27,271 nucleotides of DNA from an uncultured Kiritimatiellota bacterium (GCA_934667425.1 CAKULV010000043.1:1-27271), one strand, 5' to 3'; counted from the first letter of the stretch, positions 15,768 to 24,603 are shown. Made by a program: numbers and translations. The notes: generated by a model not told the origin, from the sequence alone.

Positions 15768-16460
15768 TCAGCCGTGCCTGTCCCCGTCCATGAGCGCAAG
15801 CAGCCTGGCCGCCGCCTCTATCTCCGCACGGCGCTGCGATCCGGCCGTAGCCGTAGCCTTGCCCACGCCAGATACGGACACCGTGACGGTGACAATGGGG
15901 CGATGCGGCGGGCCGGACACGGAATCGACCTTGTACACCGGCCTGCGGGACGGTCTTCTCGCCTGTGCGAGCACCTGCAGGCGCCCTTTGGGATTGTCAC
16001 CCCATTCGTTCAGGCTCTCGCCTATCGGAAGATCCAGCCTGGCAAACACGCTTCGCACAGCGTCAAGGCCGCCATCGAGCCACACGGCCCCCATCACGGC
16101 CTCCATCGCATCGGCATAGACCTTCGCGTGCGGCGGCAACGGCGAAGCACCGGCATTCCGCTTCAGAAACCTGGTTAGCCCGATCCGCTCGGCCGCCTCG
16201 GCAAGCGCGAGCCCGGATACAAGGTGTGTGCGCCTGACCGTAAGCGGGCCTTCCTGATCCGACGGATATGCCGAAAACACAGCGTCTGCGCTCAAGAGGC
16301 CAAACACAGCGTCCCCAAGGAACTCAAGCCTCTGATTGTCCTCCGCCTCGGGATGATCCATGCGGCACGCAGGCGTCGTCAGCGCCCGCTCAAGCAGCTT
16401 CGCATCCCGAAACACATAGCCTATCCTCGCTTCAAGATCTGTCATGCAATGCACCTTCAT
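15768..16460 (-). CDS. rnc: Ribonuclease III
   Basis: The 230-residue protein cleaves double-stranded RNA, chiefly rRNA precursors. The signature N-Q-R-L-E-F-L-G-D-A is at 42-51 (E46 and D50 bind metal), with D117 and E120 in YADAMEAVMGA. A C-terminal double-stranded-RNA-binding domain spans about 155-225, ending in the usual alanine-rich helix. The ATG at 16460 overlaps the nadK stop as ATGA, which supports this start over an internal ATG at 16445. It is followed by hrpB. Confidence 0.95.
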   Translation of the reverse strand: MKVHCMTDLEARIGYVFRDAKLLERALTTPACRMDHPEAEDNQRLEFLGDAVFGLLSADAVFSAYPSDQEGPLTVRRTHLVSGLALAEAAERIGLTRFLKRNAGASPLPPHAKVYADAMEAVMGAVWLDGGLDAVRSVFARLDLPIGESLNEWGDNPKGRLQVLAQARRPSRRPVYKVDSVSGPPHRPIVTVTVSVSGVGKATATAGSQRRAEIEAAARLLALMDGDRHG

Positions 16461-17242
16461 TTGAACGACGAGCCGGACCAGCCGAGCTTGCGGGTCAGTA
16501 TCTCATACTGGTTTACGCCGTCGAGCTCAATGAGGGGGACCGTGTCGGCCGACTTCTCTATCGTAAGGGCATCCCCATCGGCAACCACGCCTATCGGGCG
16601 TCCGTCCGCAAACACGGCCGGGCAATCCCCGTCGCCGCGAATCTCCGCCGACACCTCCATTCTCGCGGAGTCCTTCAGCACCAGCGGCCTGGATGAAAGC
16701 GCATGCGGACACACCGGCGTAACGACGACAGATTGCGACGTTGGCATCAGCACGGGGCCGCCGGCGGCAAGCGAATATGCGGTAGACCCCGTGGGCGTGG
16801 CAATCACAAGCCCATCCGCGACGAAGCGCGTGACGCGCTCCCCGTCAACGGAGAAGTTCAGCCTTATGGCATGCCCGGAGACTCCTCGCGAGACGACCAC
16901 GTCGTTCAAGGCCCGAACCCCACGCACATTCAGCGCAGTGCGGCGTGAAACGATGAACCTGCCGTCGGAAAGCGCCCTTATCGCATCGTCGAAATGCGCC
17001 TCCTCCACGGATGCGAGGTAGCCGAGCGAACCAAGGTTCAGCCCAAGCAGCGGAATCCCCGGAAAGAGATGCACGGCGGAAAGCATCGTGCCGTCACCGC
17101 CAAGCACCACCACTGCATCAGGATTGCCGGCAGTGGCATCCACAACGGACATTCCGCAACCGCGAGCGACACCCGAAAGGCGCTCGCACACGGCGTGTGC
17201 CGAATCTTTCGTTGCGTTTACATGGAATGCGATCGACTTCAT
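16457..17242 (-). CDS. nadK: NAD kinase
   Basis: The 261-residue protein phosphorylates NAD to NADP. G-G-D-G-T (48-52) carries the catalytic aspartate, followed by N-L-G-S-L-G-Y-L and L-N-D-V-V-V in the nucleotide site. G-S-T-A-Y-S-L-A-A-G-G-P near 157-168 completes the family pattern. It starts 6 nt after the EF-hand gene stop and overlaps rnc by 4 nt, so it sits mid-operon. Confidence 0.95.
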   Translation of the reverse strand: MKSIAFHVNATKDSAHAVCERLSGVARGCGMSVVDATAGNPDAVVVLGGDGTMLSAVHLFPGIPLLGLNLGSLGYLASVEEAHFDDAIRALSDGRFIVSRRTALNVRGVRALNDVVVSRGVSGHAIRLNFSVDGERVTRFVADGLVIATPTGSTAYSLAAGGPVLMPTSQSVVVTPVCPHALSSRPLVLKDSARMEVSAEIRGDGDCPAVFADGRPIGVVADGDALTIEKSADTVPLIELDGVNQYEILTRKLGWSGSSFK

Positions 17243-17248
17243 CCTACG

Positions 17249-18817
17249 TCAGGCGCGAACTGTGAAACGCCGCGCAAGCCTTTGCGGGAAGCGGAGCGGA
17301 CGGTTCACCGCCCAGCCGCATGCGTTCAACACCGCACCCAAGTCGCGGCGGCGGAGCTTGAACCATGCGAGAATCACGCTCGGAAGCGATACGGCAAGCA
17401 GCACGAGGGCAACACATATCGCAGTCTTCCACCACGGCAAATCTGCGACAACGCCGATAAGCCCGGCGATTGCGGCCCCGACCATGCCAACGCCAATGCC
17501 GAGAGCCGCAACAGAGCTTGCGAGCGCTGCGCCTGACGCGGACGAATCCACTGGCTTGCTTTCGGCCTTCGCCGCCGCTGACCCGACGCCGGATACCGCA
17601 CCAGCGACGCCTTCTGCCGACTTCGCCTGCGTATCGCCTATGAACTTCCTTACCTGCCCGCCGACCATCTCGCCAAGCTTGCGCCACGGAGCCCAGAACG
17701 CCTCGAGAAGAGACACCTGCGCCTGCACCACCCTGGTGATCGTGGCATCCCAGGCGACCCCGTCGCGGTCATAGAACAGGCCGTTGCGCCCGACATAGAG
17801 CGGCGTGGTGCGGCCCGCCGTGACCACTGCGCATATCGTGCGCGATGCCGCCGCTCCACTGCGCGAAAGCTTGAGGTAGATGAGACAGCACTCCGAGCGC
17901 TCCGCAAGCGCGGCATGTGCGGCCTCGTTCTCCACATGGAAGCAAAGCCGGCATTCCCGGCCGTCTATGAACAGCGTGCCGGTGAGGAATATCGCCTCAA
18001 GGCTACCGTCGTACAGCCGCTCCTGACTCACGAAGTTTCGGAGATATTCACCGAGGTGCATCCTGTAGCGCACAACACGCTCCTCTTCAACCAGCAAACT
18101 GCGCGCGTTGGCGTTCATCACGGGCTTCGAGGCAAGCCATGCCCGATACGGGGCGAACGCAGCCTTCACCCGGCGGTAGTCTGCCCGGCAAAGCGAACCG
18201 GCCGATCCGACCACGGGCTTCACGGACTTCTCGACGAATGCGGCGATACTGTCGGAATACAGGGGATTGATGTTGCCGTCGAGCGGGAGGGCCGCAACCG
18301 GCCCGTCCATCACGAGCGGAGCATCCGCAGGTGGCGTGAAGAATGCGTCAAGGATCGGCTCCACGGCGGCAAGGGCCGCATTGCCCTCTGCCGTGGCATC
18401 GCCAAGAGGGAGGATGGAGGCATCGCCAGCTGGCGCATTCTCCCATCGCTCCATGGCAGCCTTCTCCTCGGCGGAAGGCTCAACCTTTGCGAGGTCGGCG
18501 AGCTTGTCGGAAATGTCGGCAAGGCGCTGCTCGTCGCCATCGTCCTTGCGGAAAAGCGAATCAAGATCCACGCCATGAGCCTTGAGGAACTCGATCGCAG
18601 CGAGTACGTCCGGCGCCTGTATGCGCCCGTCGCCATCGGAATCGAGAAGCTCAAGCGTCCGTCGGTCGAAGCGAAGGCCATTGTTCGAGGCGGCAAGCAC
18701 AGACCATGATTTCTGGTCCAGCTCCCTCAGATGCCCGACATCCTCTCCCGATTCGAGCCTCACCTGCCTAAGTCCGCTGCTTCTGAAGAATTTCCAGCCA
18801 TATCCATTCGCTTCCAT
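17249..18817 (-). CDS. EF-hand protein with two C-terminal membrane segments, function unknown
   Basis: The 522-residue protein begins EANGYGWKFFRSSGLRQVRL. I chose ATG 18817, 22 nt after argJ; an ATG at 18871 would overlap argJ by 32 nt and add a low-complexity S/T/P stretch. An EF-hand-like loop D-S-D-G-D-G-R-I lies at about residues 59-66, with a second acidic stretch (RKDDGDE) some 30 residues on. A large uncharacterised middle domain follows. Two hydrophobic segments at about 430-459 and 464-486 (ALGIGVGMVGAAIAGLIGV; AICVALVLLAVSLPSVILAW) precede a basic tail. I recognise the N-terminal W-x-F-F-R pattern followed by L-x-L-L/I-D-x-D-x-D-G-R-I from uncharacterised bacterial proteins but know no function. 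It was probably a membrane-tethered calcium-responsive protein in origin; its place between argJ and nadK does not explain it. Confidence 0.75.
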   Translation of the reverse strand: MEANGYGWKFFRSSGLRQVRLESGEDVGHLRELDQKSWSVLAASNNGLRFDRRTLELLDSDGDGRIQAPDVLAAIEFLKAHGVDLDSLFRKDDGDEQRLADISDKLADLAKVEPSAEEKAAMERWENAPAGDASILPLGDATAEGNAALAAVEPILDAFFTPPADAPLVMDGPVAALPLDGNINPLYSDSIAAFVEKSVKPVVGSAGSLCRADYRRVKAAFAPYRAWLASKPVMNANARSLLVEEERVVRYRMHLGEYLRNFVSQERLYDGSLEAIFLTGTLFIDGRECRLCFHVENEAAHAALAERSECCLIYLKLSRSGAAASRTICAVVTAGRTTPLYVGRNGLFYDRDGVAWDATITRVVQAQVSLLEAFWAPWRKLGEMVGGQVRKFIGDTQAKSAEGVAGAVSGVGSAAAKAESKPVDSSASGAALASSVAALGIGVGMVGAAIAGLIGVVADLPWWKTAICVALVLLAVSLPSVILAWFKLRRRDLGAVLNACGWAVNRPLRFPQRLARRFTVRA

Positions 18818-18839
18818 GTGCAGTCCCCAGGGTTGCTTG

Positions 18840-20063
18840 TCAGGTGGTGTAGTCGGCGTTGATGTGGACATACTCCGTAGAGAAGTCGCAGGTGTATATC
18901 ACGGCCTCGCGCGTGGCATTGAAATGCAGGTCTACGGTTATCGTCACCTCCGGCCCGGCAAGTTCAGCCTCAAGCTTCTTCAGTTGGGCCGAATCCGCCA
19001 CCTTCCCCTTCTTGTACGCCCATGTCTTGCCATAGAACACCTCGACCGTGTTCTCGTCGATCTTGGCGCCGGAAGCCCCGATGGCGGCAAGCACCCTGCC
19101 CCAGTTCGGATCCCTGCCGAACCAGCTCGTCTTGCACAGCGGCGACTTGGCGATGGCGCGCGCAGCCGCCTCGGCATCCCTTTCGGTCGCAGCGCCCGTC
19201 ACCTTCACGGTGACGAACTTCGTCGCGCCCTCTCCGTCCGCCGCCATCTGCTTCGCAAGGAACGCGACAAGCTGGATGAGGGCGTCCCGGAACGCCCGGA
19301 ACGCAGAATCCGGATGGCGGATCTCCTTGTTGCCGGCCGCGCCGGAAGCCAGGATGAACACCGAATCGTTCGTGGACTCGTCTCCATCCACCACGAGCCT
19401 GTTGAAGCCCTTGTTGACGGCGCTGCGCAAGGCGTTTCTGAGCATGCCGGGGGTTATCGAGCAGTCGGTCGTGATGAAGCCGAGCATGGTCGCCATATTC
19501 GGCTCTATCATGCCGGATCCCTTGCACATGCCGCCGATGGTGACCTCGTGCCCAAGTATGTTCAGCTTTACGGCGGCCTGTTTCGGCTTGGTGTCGGTCG
19601 TCATTACCGCGTACTCCGCGTCAAGCCCGGCCTTCGGAGAGGACTCCAGGCACTTTGCCGCCTCGCGCATGCCAGCCAGCAGCTTCTTCATCGGCAAGCG
19701 CCGCCCTATCACGCCCGTGGACGCGACGAACACATGGCGTGGATCCACGTGCAGTTCCGCCGCCGTTGCCTTTACGCTTTCGACGGCGTCGCGCAATCCG
19801 TCTGCGCCAGTGCAGGCGTTCGCAATGCCGGAATTCGCCAATATCGCCTGCGCCTTGCCGTACTTCGCGATGCCGCGATCCAGCACCACGGGGGCGGCGG
19901 CGAGCGTGTTGGTGGTGAACATTGCGGCGGCGGCGCACGGTGCATCCGCGACGATGAGCGCCACGTCCTTACGATCCTTGTACTTGATCCCGGCGGCGAC
20001 GCCCGACGCCCTGAAGCCCTTTGCGGAACAGACTCCGCCCTCTATTATCTCGACTTTCTCCAT
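18840..20063 (-). CDS. argJ: Bifunctional ornithine acetyltransferase / N-acetylglutamate synthase
   Basis: The 407-residue protein, normal length for the family, moves the acetyl group from acetylornithine to glutamate and so closes the cyclic arginine pathway. The self-cleavage site is intact: K-G-S-G-M-I-E-P-N-M-A-T-M-L, with T192 as the new N-terminal nucleophile of the beta chain. N-S-G-I-A-N-A-C-T-G (77-86) and S-T-G-V-I-G (115-120) line the active site. Whether it also uses acetyl-CoA (bifunctional) or only acetylornithine cannot be told from sequence. It starts 1 nt after gltA, so the two are co-translated; both feed the glutamate/arginine branch. Confidence 0.95.
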   Translation of the reverse strand: MEKVEIIEGGVCSAKGFRASGVAAGIKYKDRKDVALIVADAPCAAAAMFTTNTLAAAPVVLDRGIAKYGKAQAILANSGIANACTGADGLRDAVESVKATAAELHVDPRHVFVASTGVIGRRLPMKKLLAGMREAAKCLESSPKAGLDAEYAVMTTDTKPKQAAVKLNILGHEVTIGGMCKGSGMIEPNMATMLGFITTDCSITPGMLRNALRSAVNKGFNRLVVDGDESTNDSVFILASGAAGNKEIRHPDSAFRAFRDALIQLVAFLAKQMAADGEGATKFVTVKVTGAATERDAEAAARAIAKSPLCKTSWFGRDPNWGRVLAAIGASGAKIDENTVEVFYGKTWAYKKGKVADSAQLKKLEAELAGPEVTITVDLHFNATREAVIYTCDFSTEYVHINADYTT

Positions 20064-20064
20064 T

Positions 20065-21420
20065 TTAGCGATTCCTCAACGGCACATATTTCTTTGGATG
20101 GAAAAGCGGCTTGTATGCCGGACGTATGATCGGCCCGTGATTGATCAGCTCCTCCATGCGGTGGGCGCACCAGCTTACGCAGCGCGCGACGGCGAAGAGA
20201 GGCGTGTAGAGATCCTTGGGGATTCCAAGCATCTCGTACACCAGCCCGGAGTACAGATCCACGTTGGCGCACACATCCTCTGCGCGCGGATGCTTTGCCT
20301 TTATGATCGCAGGCCCCAGCTCCTCCACGCACTCGAAAAGACGCATCCTGTCCACGCACTTCTTCTCCTTGGCGAGGAGCTCGGCCTTCTTCTTCAGCAT
20401 TTGGGCGCGCGGATCGGATATGGTGTACACGGCATGACCAAGCCCATAGATCAGCCCGGTATGGTCGCCAGCCTTCTTGTCGGCGATCTTCTCAAGGTAG
20501 TGTTCCACGCTCTTGGGATTGGTCCAGTCCTTGACCTTCTCCGTAATCTCCTCCATCTGCCGCATCACGCGAAGGTTCGCGCCGCCGTGGCGCGCCCCCT
20601 TGAGGGCGAGCAGGGAAGCTGCGACCGACGAGTATATGTCCGTGAACGAACTCGTGACCACGTGCGTGGTGAACGACGAATTGTTTCCGCCGCCATGCTC
20701 CGCATGTAGGATGAGCGCAAGGTCAAGCGTCTCGGCCTCAAGCCGCGTGTACTTCCCGTCCTCGCGGATCAGGGCAAGGATGTTCTCGGCCGTGGACTTG
20801 CGCTCGTCCGGGTTGCGGATCAGCAGGGAAGTCCCCTTGTGGTAGTGCTCCTTGGCCTGAAAAGCATAGGCGGCCATTGTTGGCAAGGAGCCTATGAGAT
20901 CCATGGACTGCTCAAGGCATTTCTCTATCGAGAGGTCATCGGGATTGTCGTCGGGATCGAACGCATACGCGAAGAGGACCGCGCGGGCCATCGCATTCAT
21001 GATGTCCTTCGACGGATTGCGCATGATTGCGTTCTCCTTGAATCCGTCAGAAAGCTTGCGATACTTGCCGAGCATGTTCTTCCACTCGATGAGCTGCTTT
21101 ACGCTGGGCAGCTCGCCGAACAGAAGCAGATACGCCGTCTCCTCGTAGCCGAAGCGGTGCTCGCGCTTGTCGGCCATCACGATGTCCCGCACGTTTATGC
21201 CGCGATAGTACAACTCGCCGGGAATGGCCTGCTTCTCGCCCTCGGATACCACGTAGCCATGTACGTTACCGATGGTCGTAAGCCCCACGAGCACACCCGT
21301 GCCATCAGCGTTGCGCAATCCGCGCTTCACATTATATTTCTGGTACAACGCCGGATCGATCCAATCCGCCTTGCGGATCTTGTTGGCGTGATCCTTCAGC
21401 CATACTTTATCAATTGTCAT
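20065..21420 (-). CDS. gltA: Citrate synthase
   Basis: The 451-residue protein condenses acetyl-CoA and oxaloacetate. The three catalytic residues fall in recognisable contexts: H in L-H-A-E-H-G-G-G-N-N-S-S-F, H in G-L-G-H-A-V-Y and D in N-V-D-L-Y-S-G. The R-G-I-N-V-R-D stretch and overall length resemble the longer citrate synthases of Clostridia and related anaerobes rather than the E. coli enzyme. I start at ATG 21420, which has GGAG spaced 5 nt; a GTG at 21426 touches the GGAG. It is the first gene of a six-gene operon. Confidence 0.94.
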   Translation of the reverse strand: MTIDKVWLKDHANKIRKADWIDPALYQKYNVKRGLRNADGTGVLVGLTTIGNVHGYVVSEGEKQAIPGELYYRGINVRDIVMADKREHRFGYEETAYLLLFGELPSVKQLIEWKNMLGKYRKLSDGFKENAIMRNPSKDIMNAMARAVLFAYAFDPDDNPDDLSIEKCLEQSMDLIGSLPTMAAYAFQAKEHYHKGTSLLIRNPDERKSTAENILALIREDGKYTRLEAETLDLALILHAEHGGGNNSSFTTHVVTSSFTDIYSSVAASLLALKGARHGGANLRVMRQMEEITEKVKDWTNPKSVEHYLEKIADKKAGDHTGLIYGLGHAVYTISDPRAQMLKKKAELLAKEKKCVDRMRLFECVEELGPAIIKAKHPRAEDVCANVDLYSGLVYEMLGIPKDLYTPLFAVARCVSWCAHRMEELINHGPIIRPAYKPLFHPKKYVPLRNR

Positions 21421-21447
21421 CAGCACTCCATATCAAAATTTTCACAG

Positions 21448-21456
21448 ATTATACCA
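21448..21456 (-). promoter_or_regulatory. Extended -10 promoter of the gltA-hrpB operon
   Basis: TGGTATAAT on the minus strand gives an extended -10 with a perfect hexamer (21448-21453). No good -35 is visible. The leader to the gltA ATG is about 20 nt. Confidence 0.6.
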
Positions 21457-21567
21457 TATTTTTCCCGTTTGCGTTTGCGCTTTCGTCCCAAATCAGCCCA
21501 TTTTGCGGCTTATCCGAAAAACAGTCGGCCATTTCCTCCCTTTCCGCACTTTAACGCGCCGAATATG

Positions 21568-21576
21568 TGATATAAT
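21568..21576 (+). promoter_or_regulatory. Extended -10 promoter of the metallophosphoesterase gene
   Basis: TGATATAAT (hexamer 21571-21576) lies about 84 nt before the start codon. The leader contains a CGAGGC/GCCTCG hairpin (21600-21615). No clear -35. Confidence 0.55.
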
Positions 21577-21659
21577 CGCCACCATGTTCGATGCGTGGCC
21601 GAGGCTTCCGCCTCGCCGACACCGAAACGCATGCACAACGGTAACGCGGAGATCACGTA

Positions 21660-22802
21660 ATGACCTATGCCATCATATCGGACGTACACGCAAACGAGAT
21701 TGCGCTCTCGGCGGTGCTTGAGGATGCCCGAAACTGTGGAGTGCAGAAGATAATCTGCCTCGGGGACGTTGTCGGGTATGGCCCCGAACCCGAGAAGACC
21801 ATCGACATCGTGCGCAGGGCAACCGTGATGTCGCTTGCAGGCAATCACGACGATGCCGTGGCAGGGCGGCTTGACTCGGCGGATTTCATCGATCTTGCGG
21901 CTGACGCCGTGGCAAGGCATCGCGAAGCCCTGTCTAAGGAAAACCTTGAATGGCTCATGAATCGTCCGTATACGTTTCGCGGCAAGACCTTCGCCTGCAC
22001 CCATGGCGACTTCACTTCCCCGAAGTCCTTCCTGTACGTAACCGACGAGGCCGAGGCCGCCGCGAATTTCTCAGCGAGGGGCGAACAGCTGATGTTTGTT
22101 GGCCATTCCCACGTGCCGGGCATTTTTCTCACTGGCGCAAGCGGCCATGTGTATGCGCTGCCGCCGACGGATTTCACGATCGAGGACGGCAAACGCTACA
22201 TCGTCAACCCCGGAAGCGTAGGCTACCCGCGCACAGACGGAAACACGTGCGAATCCACATACGTGATATACGATGACGCAGAGCGCACCGTGGCGTTCCG
22301 CCACATTCCGTTTGCGGTTCGCTCCGTGATGCAGACCGGACGGAACCAGAAGCGCACCAGGAAGCGCGTAATCGCCGCAATAGCCGTGGTTGCCGCCCTT
22401 GCGTCCGGTGCGCTTGCGTGGGTATTCGCCCCCGACGAGCGCATAGAGACCGTCACGGAAGTCGTGACGAACAGCGTAAGGACTGTGGAGATCGTCACCA
22501 ACAACGTTGCGGCAATCGCCCACATAGACAACTCTGTGACGTGCGACATCCTGCCCGGAGACAAGAAGGTCCAGCTTCACATAAAGCTCAAGAAGAAATC
22601 TCCCGCCGTACAGGTGCAGCTCGCGTTCCTGAACGAGAAGGGCGAAACCATCGGAGACGAGCGCTGGTCGGTCAAGAAAAGCAAGAAGTCGAAAGTCCCA
22701 ATCCCGCAGGGTTCCGCCAAGGCCGTGCTTTCCGCAGGACACTCGATCGGCAATGAACCCGCCTCGTTCGAGGCATTCTCGCTAAAGCCTGTCGTGCGAT
22801 AG
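21660..22802 (+). CDS. Calcineurin-like metallophosphoesterase with membrane anchor and extracytoplasmic tail
   Basis: The 380-residue protein has all metal ligands of the YfcE/MJ0936-type phosphodiesterases: D8-x-H10, G-D36, G-N62-H63-D, H115 and G-H149-S-H151, plus N-P-G-S-V-G-Y-P at 183-190. Proteins of this group hydrolyse phosphodiesters such as cyclic nucleotides or phosphoprotein substrates. Unlike the usual form of about 160-240 residues, this one continues through a basic linker (RNQKRTRKR) into a transmembrane helix (237-257) and a tail of about 120 residues rich in V, T and K. By the positive-inside rule the enzyme is cytoplasmic and the tail outside. ATG 21660 has GGAG 9 nt upstream. 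It is transcribed away from gltA. The substrate is unknown. Confidence 0.88.
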   Translation: MTYAIISDVHANEIALSAVLEDARNCGVQKIICLGDVVGYGPEPEKTIDIVRRATVMSLAGNHDDAVAGRLDSADFIDLAADAVARHREALSKENLEWLMNRPYTFRGKTFACTHGDFTSPKSFLYVTDEAEAAANFSARGEQLMFVGHSHVPGIFLTGASGHVYALPPTDFTIEDGKRYIVNPGSVGYPRTDGNTCESTYVIYDDAERTVAFRHIPFAVRSVMQTGRNQKRTRKRVIAAIAVVAALASGALAWVFAPDERIETVTEVVTNSVRTVEIVTNNVAAIAHIDNSVTCDILPGDKKVQLHIKLKKKSPAVQVQLAFLNEKGETIGDERWSVKKSKKSKVPIPQGSAKAVLSAGHSIGNEPASFEAFSLKPVVR

Positions 22803-22830
22803 ACTCTAATGTTCCTGGCGCAAGGCCGGG

Positions 22831-22918
22831 GAGGACGCATGTCCTCGCGAGCCGGCATCGTGGCGACGGCGCCCCCGCCGTCGTGCATGGCACGGAAGGG
22901 TCGCAACTCGTTGCGACC
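22831..22918. repeat. Dispersed hairpin element, copy 2
   Basis: A small hairpin GAGGAC/GTCCTC (22831-22846) precedes GACGGCG/CGCCGTC (22865-22882) and the 9-bp stem GGTCGCAAC/GTTGCGACC (22899-22918). The last two match copy 1 at 11941-11993, including the GTGCATGGCA linker. The first stem differs by an A-T to G-C swap that keeps pairing. It lies between two convergent genes and could also serve as a transcript end. Confidence 0.75.
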
Positions 22919-22924
22919 TTGAGG

Positions 22925-23404
22925 CTAATCCCTGTCGCCGCGCATGCGGCGGTAGTTCCGCACGAGGCTGAGCGTCCCGAAGTACGCAAGCGGAGTCGCC
23001 GCTGCGGCAAGCAGGAAGCCACCCACGAAAAACGACGCGATCAAATCGCCGGAAAGCTGCATAAGGGAACTCCAGCTCTGCTGCTCAAGGACGCCTTTCA
23101 AGGCTTCGGATATCGCCTGCCACGACAAGTCCTTCCCGAGAAGCCGTCCGCCAACCCAGCATTGCGCCGGATATATGAATATGATCGTAAGCGGATTTGT
23201 GATGAGCGTACCGGTCAGTGCGCCTATCTTGGAGCACCTCAGCAGGAAGGACAGGGGCAACGCCACATAGATCTGGACTCCGAACGGGATCACGCTCCCG
23301 ACGAACACGCCAAGCGCCCATCCGCGAGCGATGAACGTCGCGGACTTCTGCTCGCTTACGATCTTCTCGCGGAGAGCCCTGAACTTCTCCCTAATCCAGC
23401 GCAT
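22925..23404 (-). CDS. DUF2062 membrane protein
   Basis: The 159-residue protein matches the DUF2062 pattern: a basic N-terminus, a hydrophobic stretch (GWALGVFVGSVIPFGVQIYVALPLSF), then L-I-T-N-P-L-T-I-I-F-I-Y-P, a loop, and a final membrane segment (FFVGGFLLAAAATPLAYFGTLSL). About three or four membrane spans are expected. The family's function is unknown. I use ATG 23404, which overlaps the DUF1015 gene by 14 nt; a TTG at 23410 is also in frame. It is the last gene of a three-gene operon. Confidence 0.85.
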   Translation of the reverse strand: MRWIREKFRALREKIVSEQKSATFIARGWALGVFVGSVIPFGVQIYVALPLSFLLRCSKIGALTGTLITNPLTIIFIYPAQCWVGGRLLGKDLSWQAISEALKGVLEQQSWSSLMQLSGDLIASFFVGGFLLAAAATPLAYFGTLSLVRNYRRMRGDRD

Positions 23405-24590
23405 GGACAAAGAGCCCTGAACGAAGCTTCGGCTCGAACCAGGTGGACTTCGGCGGCATCACCTGCCCCGCGTCGGCAATGGACATCATCTCCTCAACGG
23501 AGACCCCTTCCATCGAAAACGCAACGGCGGCCTCGCCGGCATCCACCTTTGCGGAGAGAGCGGCCTCGCCGCGTATCCCGCCCATGAAGGATATGCGCGG
23601 GTCTGTGCGAGGATCCGCTATGCCAAGGACAGGCGCGAGAAAACGATCCTGCAGGTACGAGACGTCCAACGCCGAAACGGGATCGGCACCCGCGGGGATA
23701 TCCCAAGACAGCTCGTGCCACCTGCCGCCGATGTACATCCTGCAATGGCGGGCCCCGCCCGTAAATATCTCCTTCGCCCTTGTCAGCACCTGCGCGGCAT
23801 CAAGGCCGTTCAAATCGCGCACCAACCTGTTGTATGGGAGTATCGCAAGCTGGGAAGCCGGGAATATCACCGCCATGAACCACCTGGATTCACCCTTGAA
23901 TCCACGCTCCCTCGCATAGCGGCTCGCCGCCGCACTTCGATGGTGCCCGTCTGCAATGTACGCGGCAGGTATGTTTGCGAAGAGTTCCTGTATCTCGTCC
24001 GCCGCGCATGAGGCACCTGTCGCCAGTTTCCACACCGTGTGCCGGACGCCATCTTCAGCCGTGAAATCGTATAGCGGCTCATTGCGGCACGCAGCGGCGA
24101 CCATTTCCGAGATCGCCCTGCCATAGGCGTTCCCGTCTCGGTATGTCAGAAATGCGGGTCCCGTCTGCGCACCGAGGATGCGAATGTGGTTCGTGCGGTC
24201 GTCTTCCTTGTCCTTACGCGTCTTCTCGTGCTGCTTGAGGATTCCGGCAAGGTAGTCTTCAGTATCGAACACCGCAACGATGCCAGTCTGCCCACGCCCG
24301 TCCATCACCTGCCTGTAGGCATAGAACGAGGGCTCTCCATCCTGGATTAGCGTGCCGTCTCCACGAAGCGCGTCAAGAGCCTTGCGGGCCTGCGCATACG
24401 CCTCCGGCGAAGAGCAGTCGGTACCATCCGGCATGTCGATCTCCGGACGGGACACGTGCAGGAAGCTTTTCGGGTTGCCATCCGCAAGCGCACGCGCCTC
24501 TGCGGTATCAACCACGTCATACGGAACCGCCGCCACCTGTGCGGCGAATTCCTTGGCCGGACGGACAGCGGCGAACGGACGGATATTCAT
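23391..24590 (-). CDS. DUF1015 family protein
   Basis: The 399-residue cytoplasmic protein has the DUF1015 hallmarks: I-R-P-F-A-A-V-R-P near the start, V-A-A-V-P-Y-D-V-V, K-Q-H-E-K-T near residue 120, I-A-D-G-H-H-R-S-A-A near residue 213 and V-M-P-P-K-S-T-W-F-x-P-K near the end. The conserved K-x-H-E-x-T and D-G-H-H-R segments suggest an enzyme active site. In other organisms the family is often found near serine biosynthesis genes, and some relatives have been proposed as small-molecule kinases; neither is supported by this neighbourhood. It starts 13 nt after the repeat-protein gene upstream. Confidence 0.9.
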   Translation of the reverse strand: MNIRPFAAVRPAKEFAAQVAAVPYDVVDTAEARALADGNPKSFLHVSRPEIDMPDGTDCSSPEAYAQARKALDALRGDGTLIQDGEPSFYAYRQVMDGRGQTGIVAVFDTEDYLAGILKQHEKTRKDKEDDRTNHIRILGAQTGPAFLTYRDGNAYGRAISEMVAAACRNEPLYDFTAEDGVRHTVWKLATGASCAADEIQELFANIPAAYIADGHHRSAAASRYARERGFKGESRWFMAVIFPASQLAILPYNRLVRDLNGLDAAQVLTRAKEIFTGGARHCRMYIGGRWHELSWDIPAGADPVSALDVSYLQDRFLAPVLGIADPRTDPRISFMGGIRGEAALSAKVDAGEAAVAFSMEGVSVEEMMSIADAGQVMPPKSTWFEPKLRSGLFVHALD

Positions 24591-24603
24591 CTATCGTGCA
24601 ACC

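Noticed and set aside
13666..16119. 817-codon open frame on the plus strand opposite hrpB and rnc
   Set aside because: It lies antisense to two well-supported enzymes, has no recognisable domain or RBS, and has the R/H/P-rich composition typical of shadows of GC-rich genes.
18582..20709. Two long plus-strand open frames (515 and 553 codons) opposite argJ and its neighbours
   Set aside because: They are antisense to argJ, gltA and the EF-hand gene, overlap each other in different frames and show no family features.
21584..21721. Small upstream frame in the metallophosphoesterase leader
   Set aside because: It runs through a hairpin and into the main gene in another frame, without an RBS.
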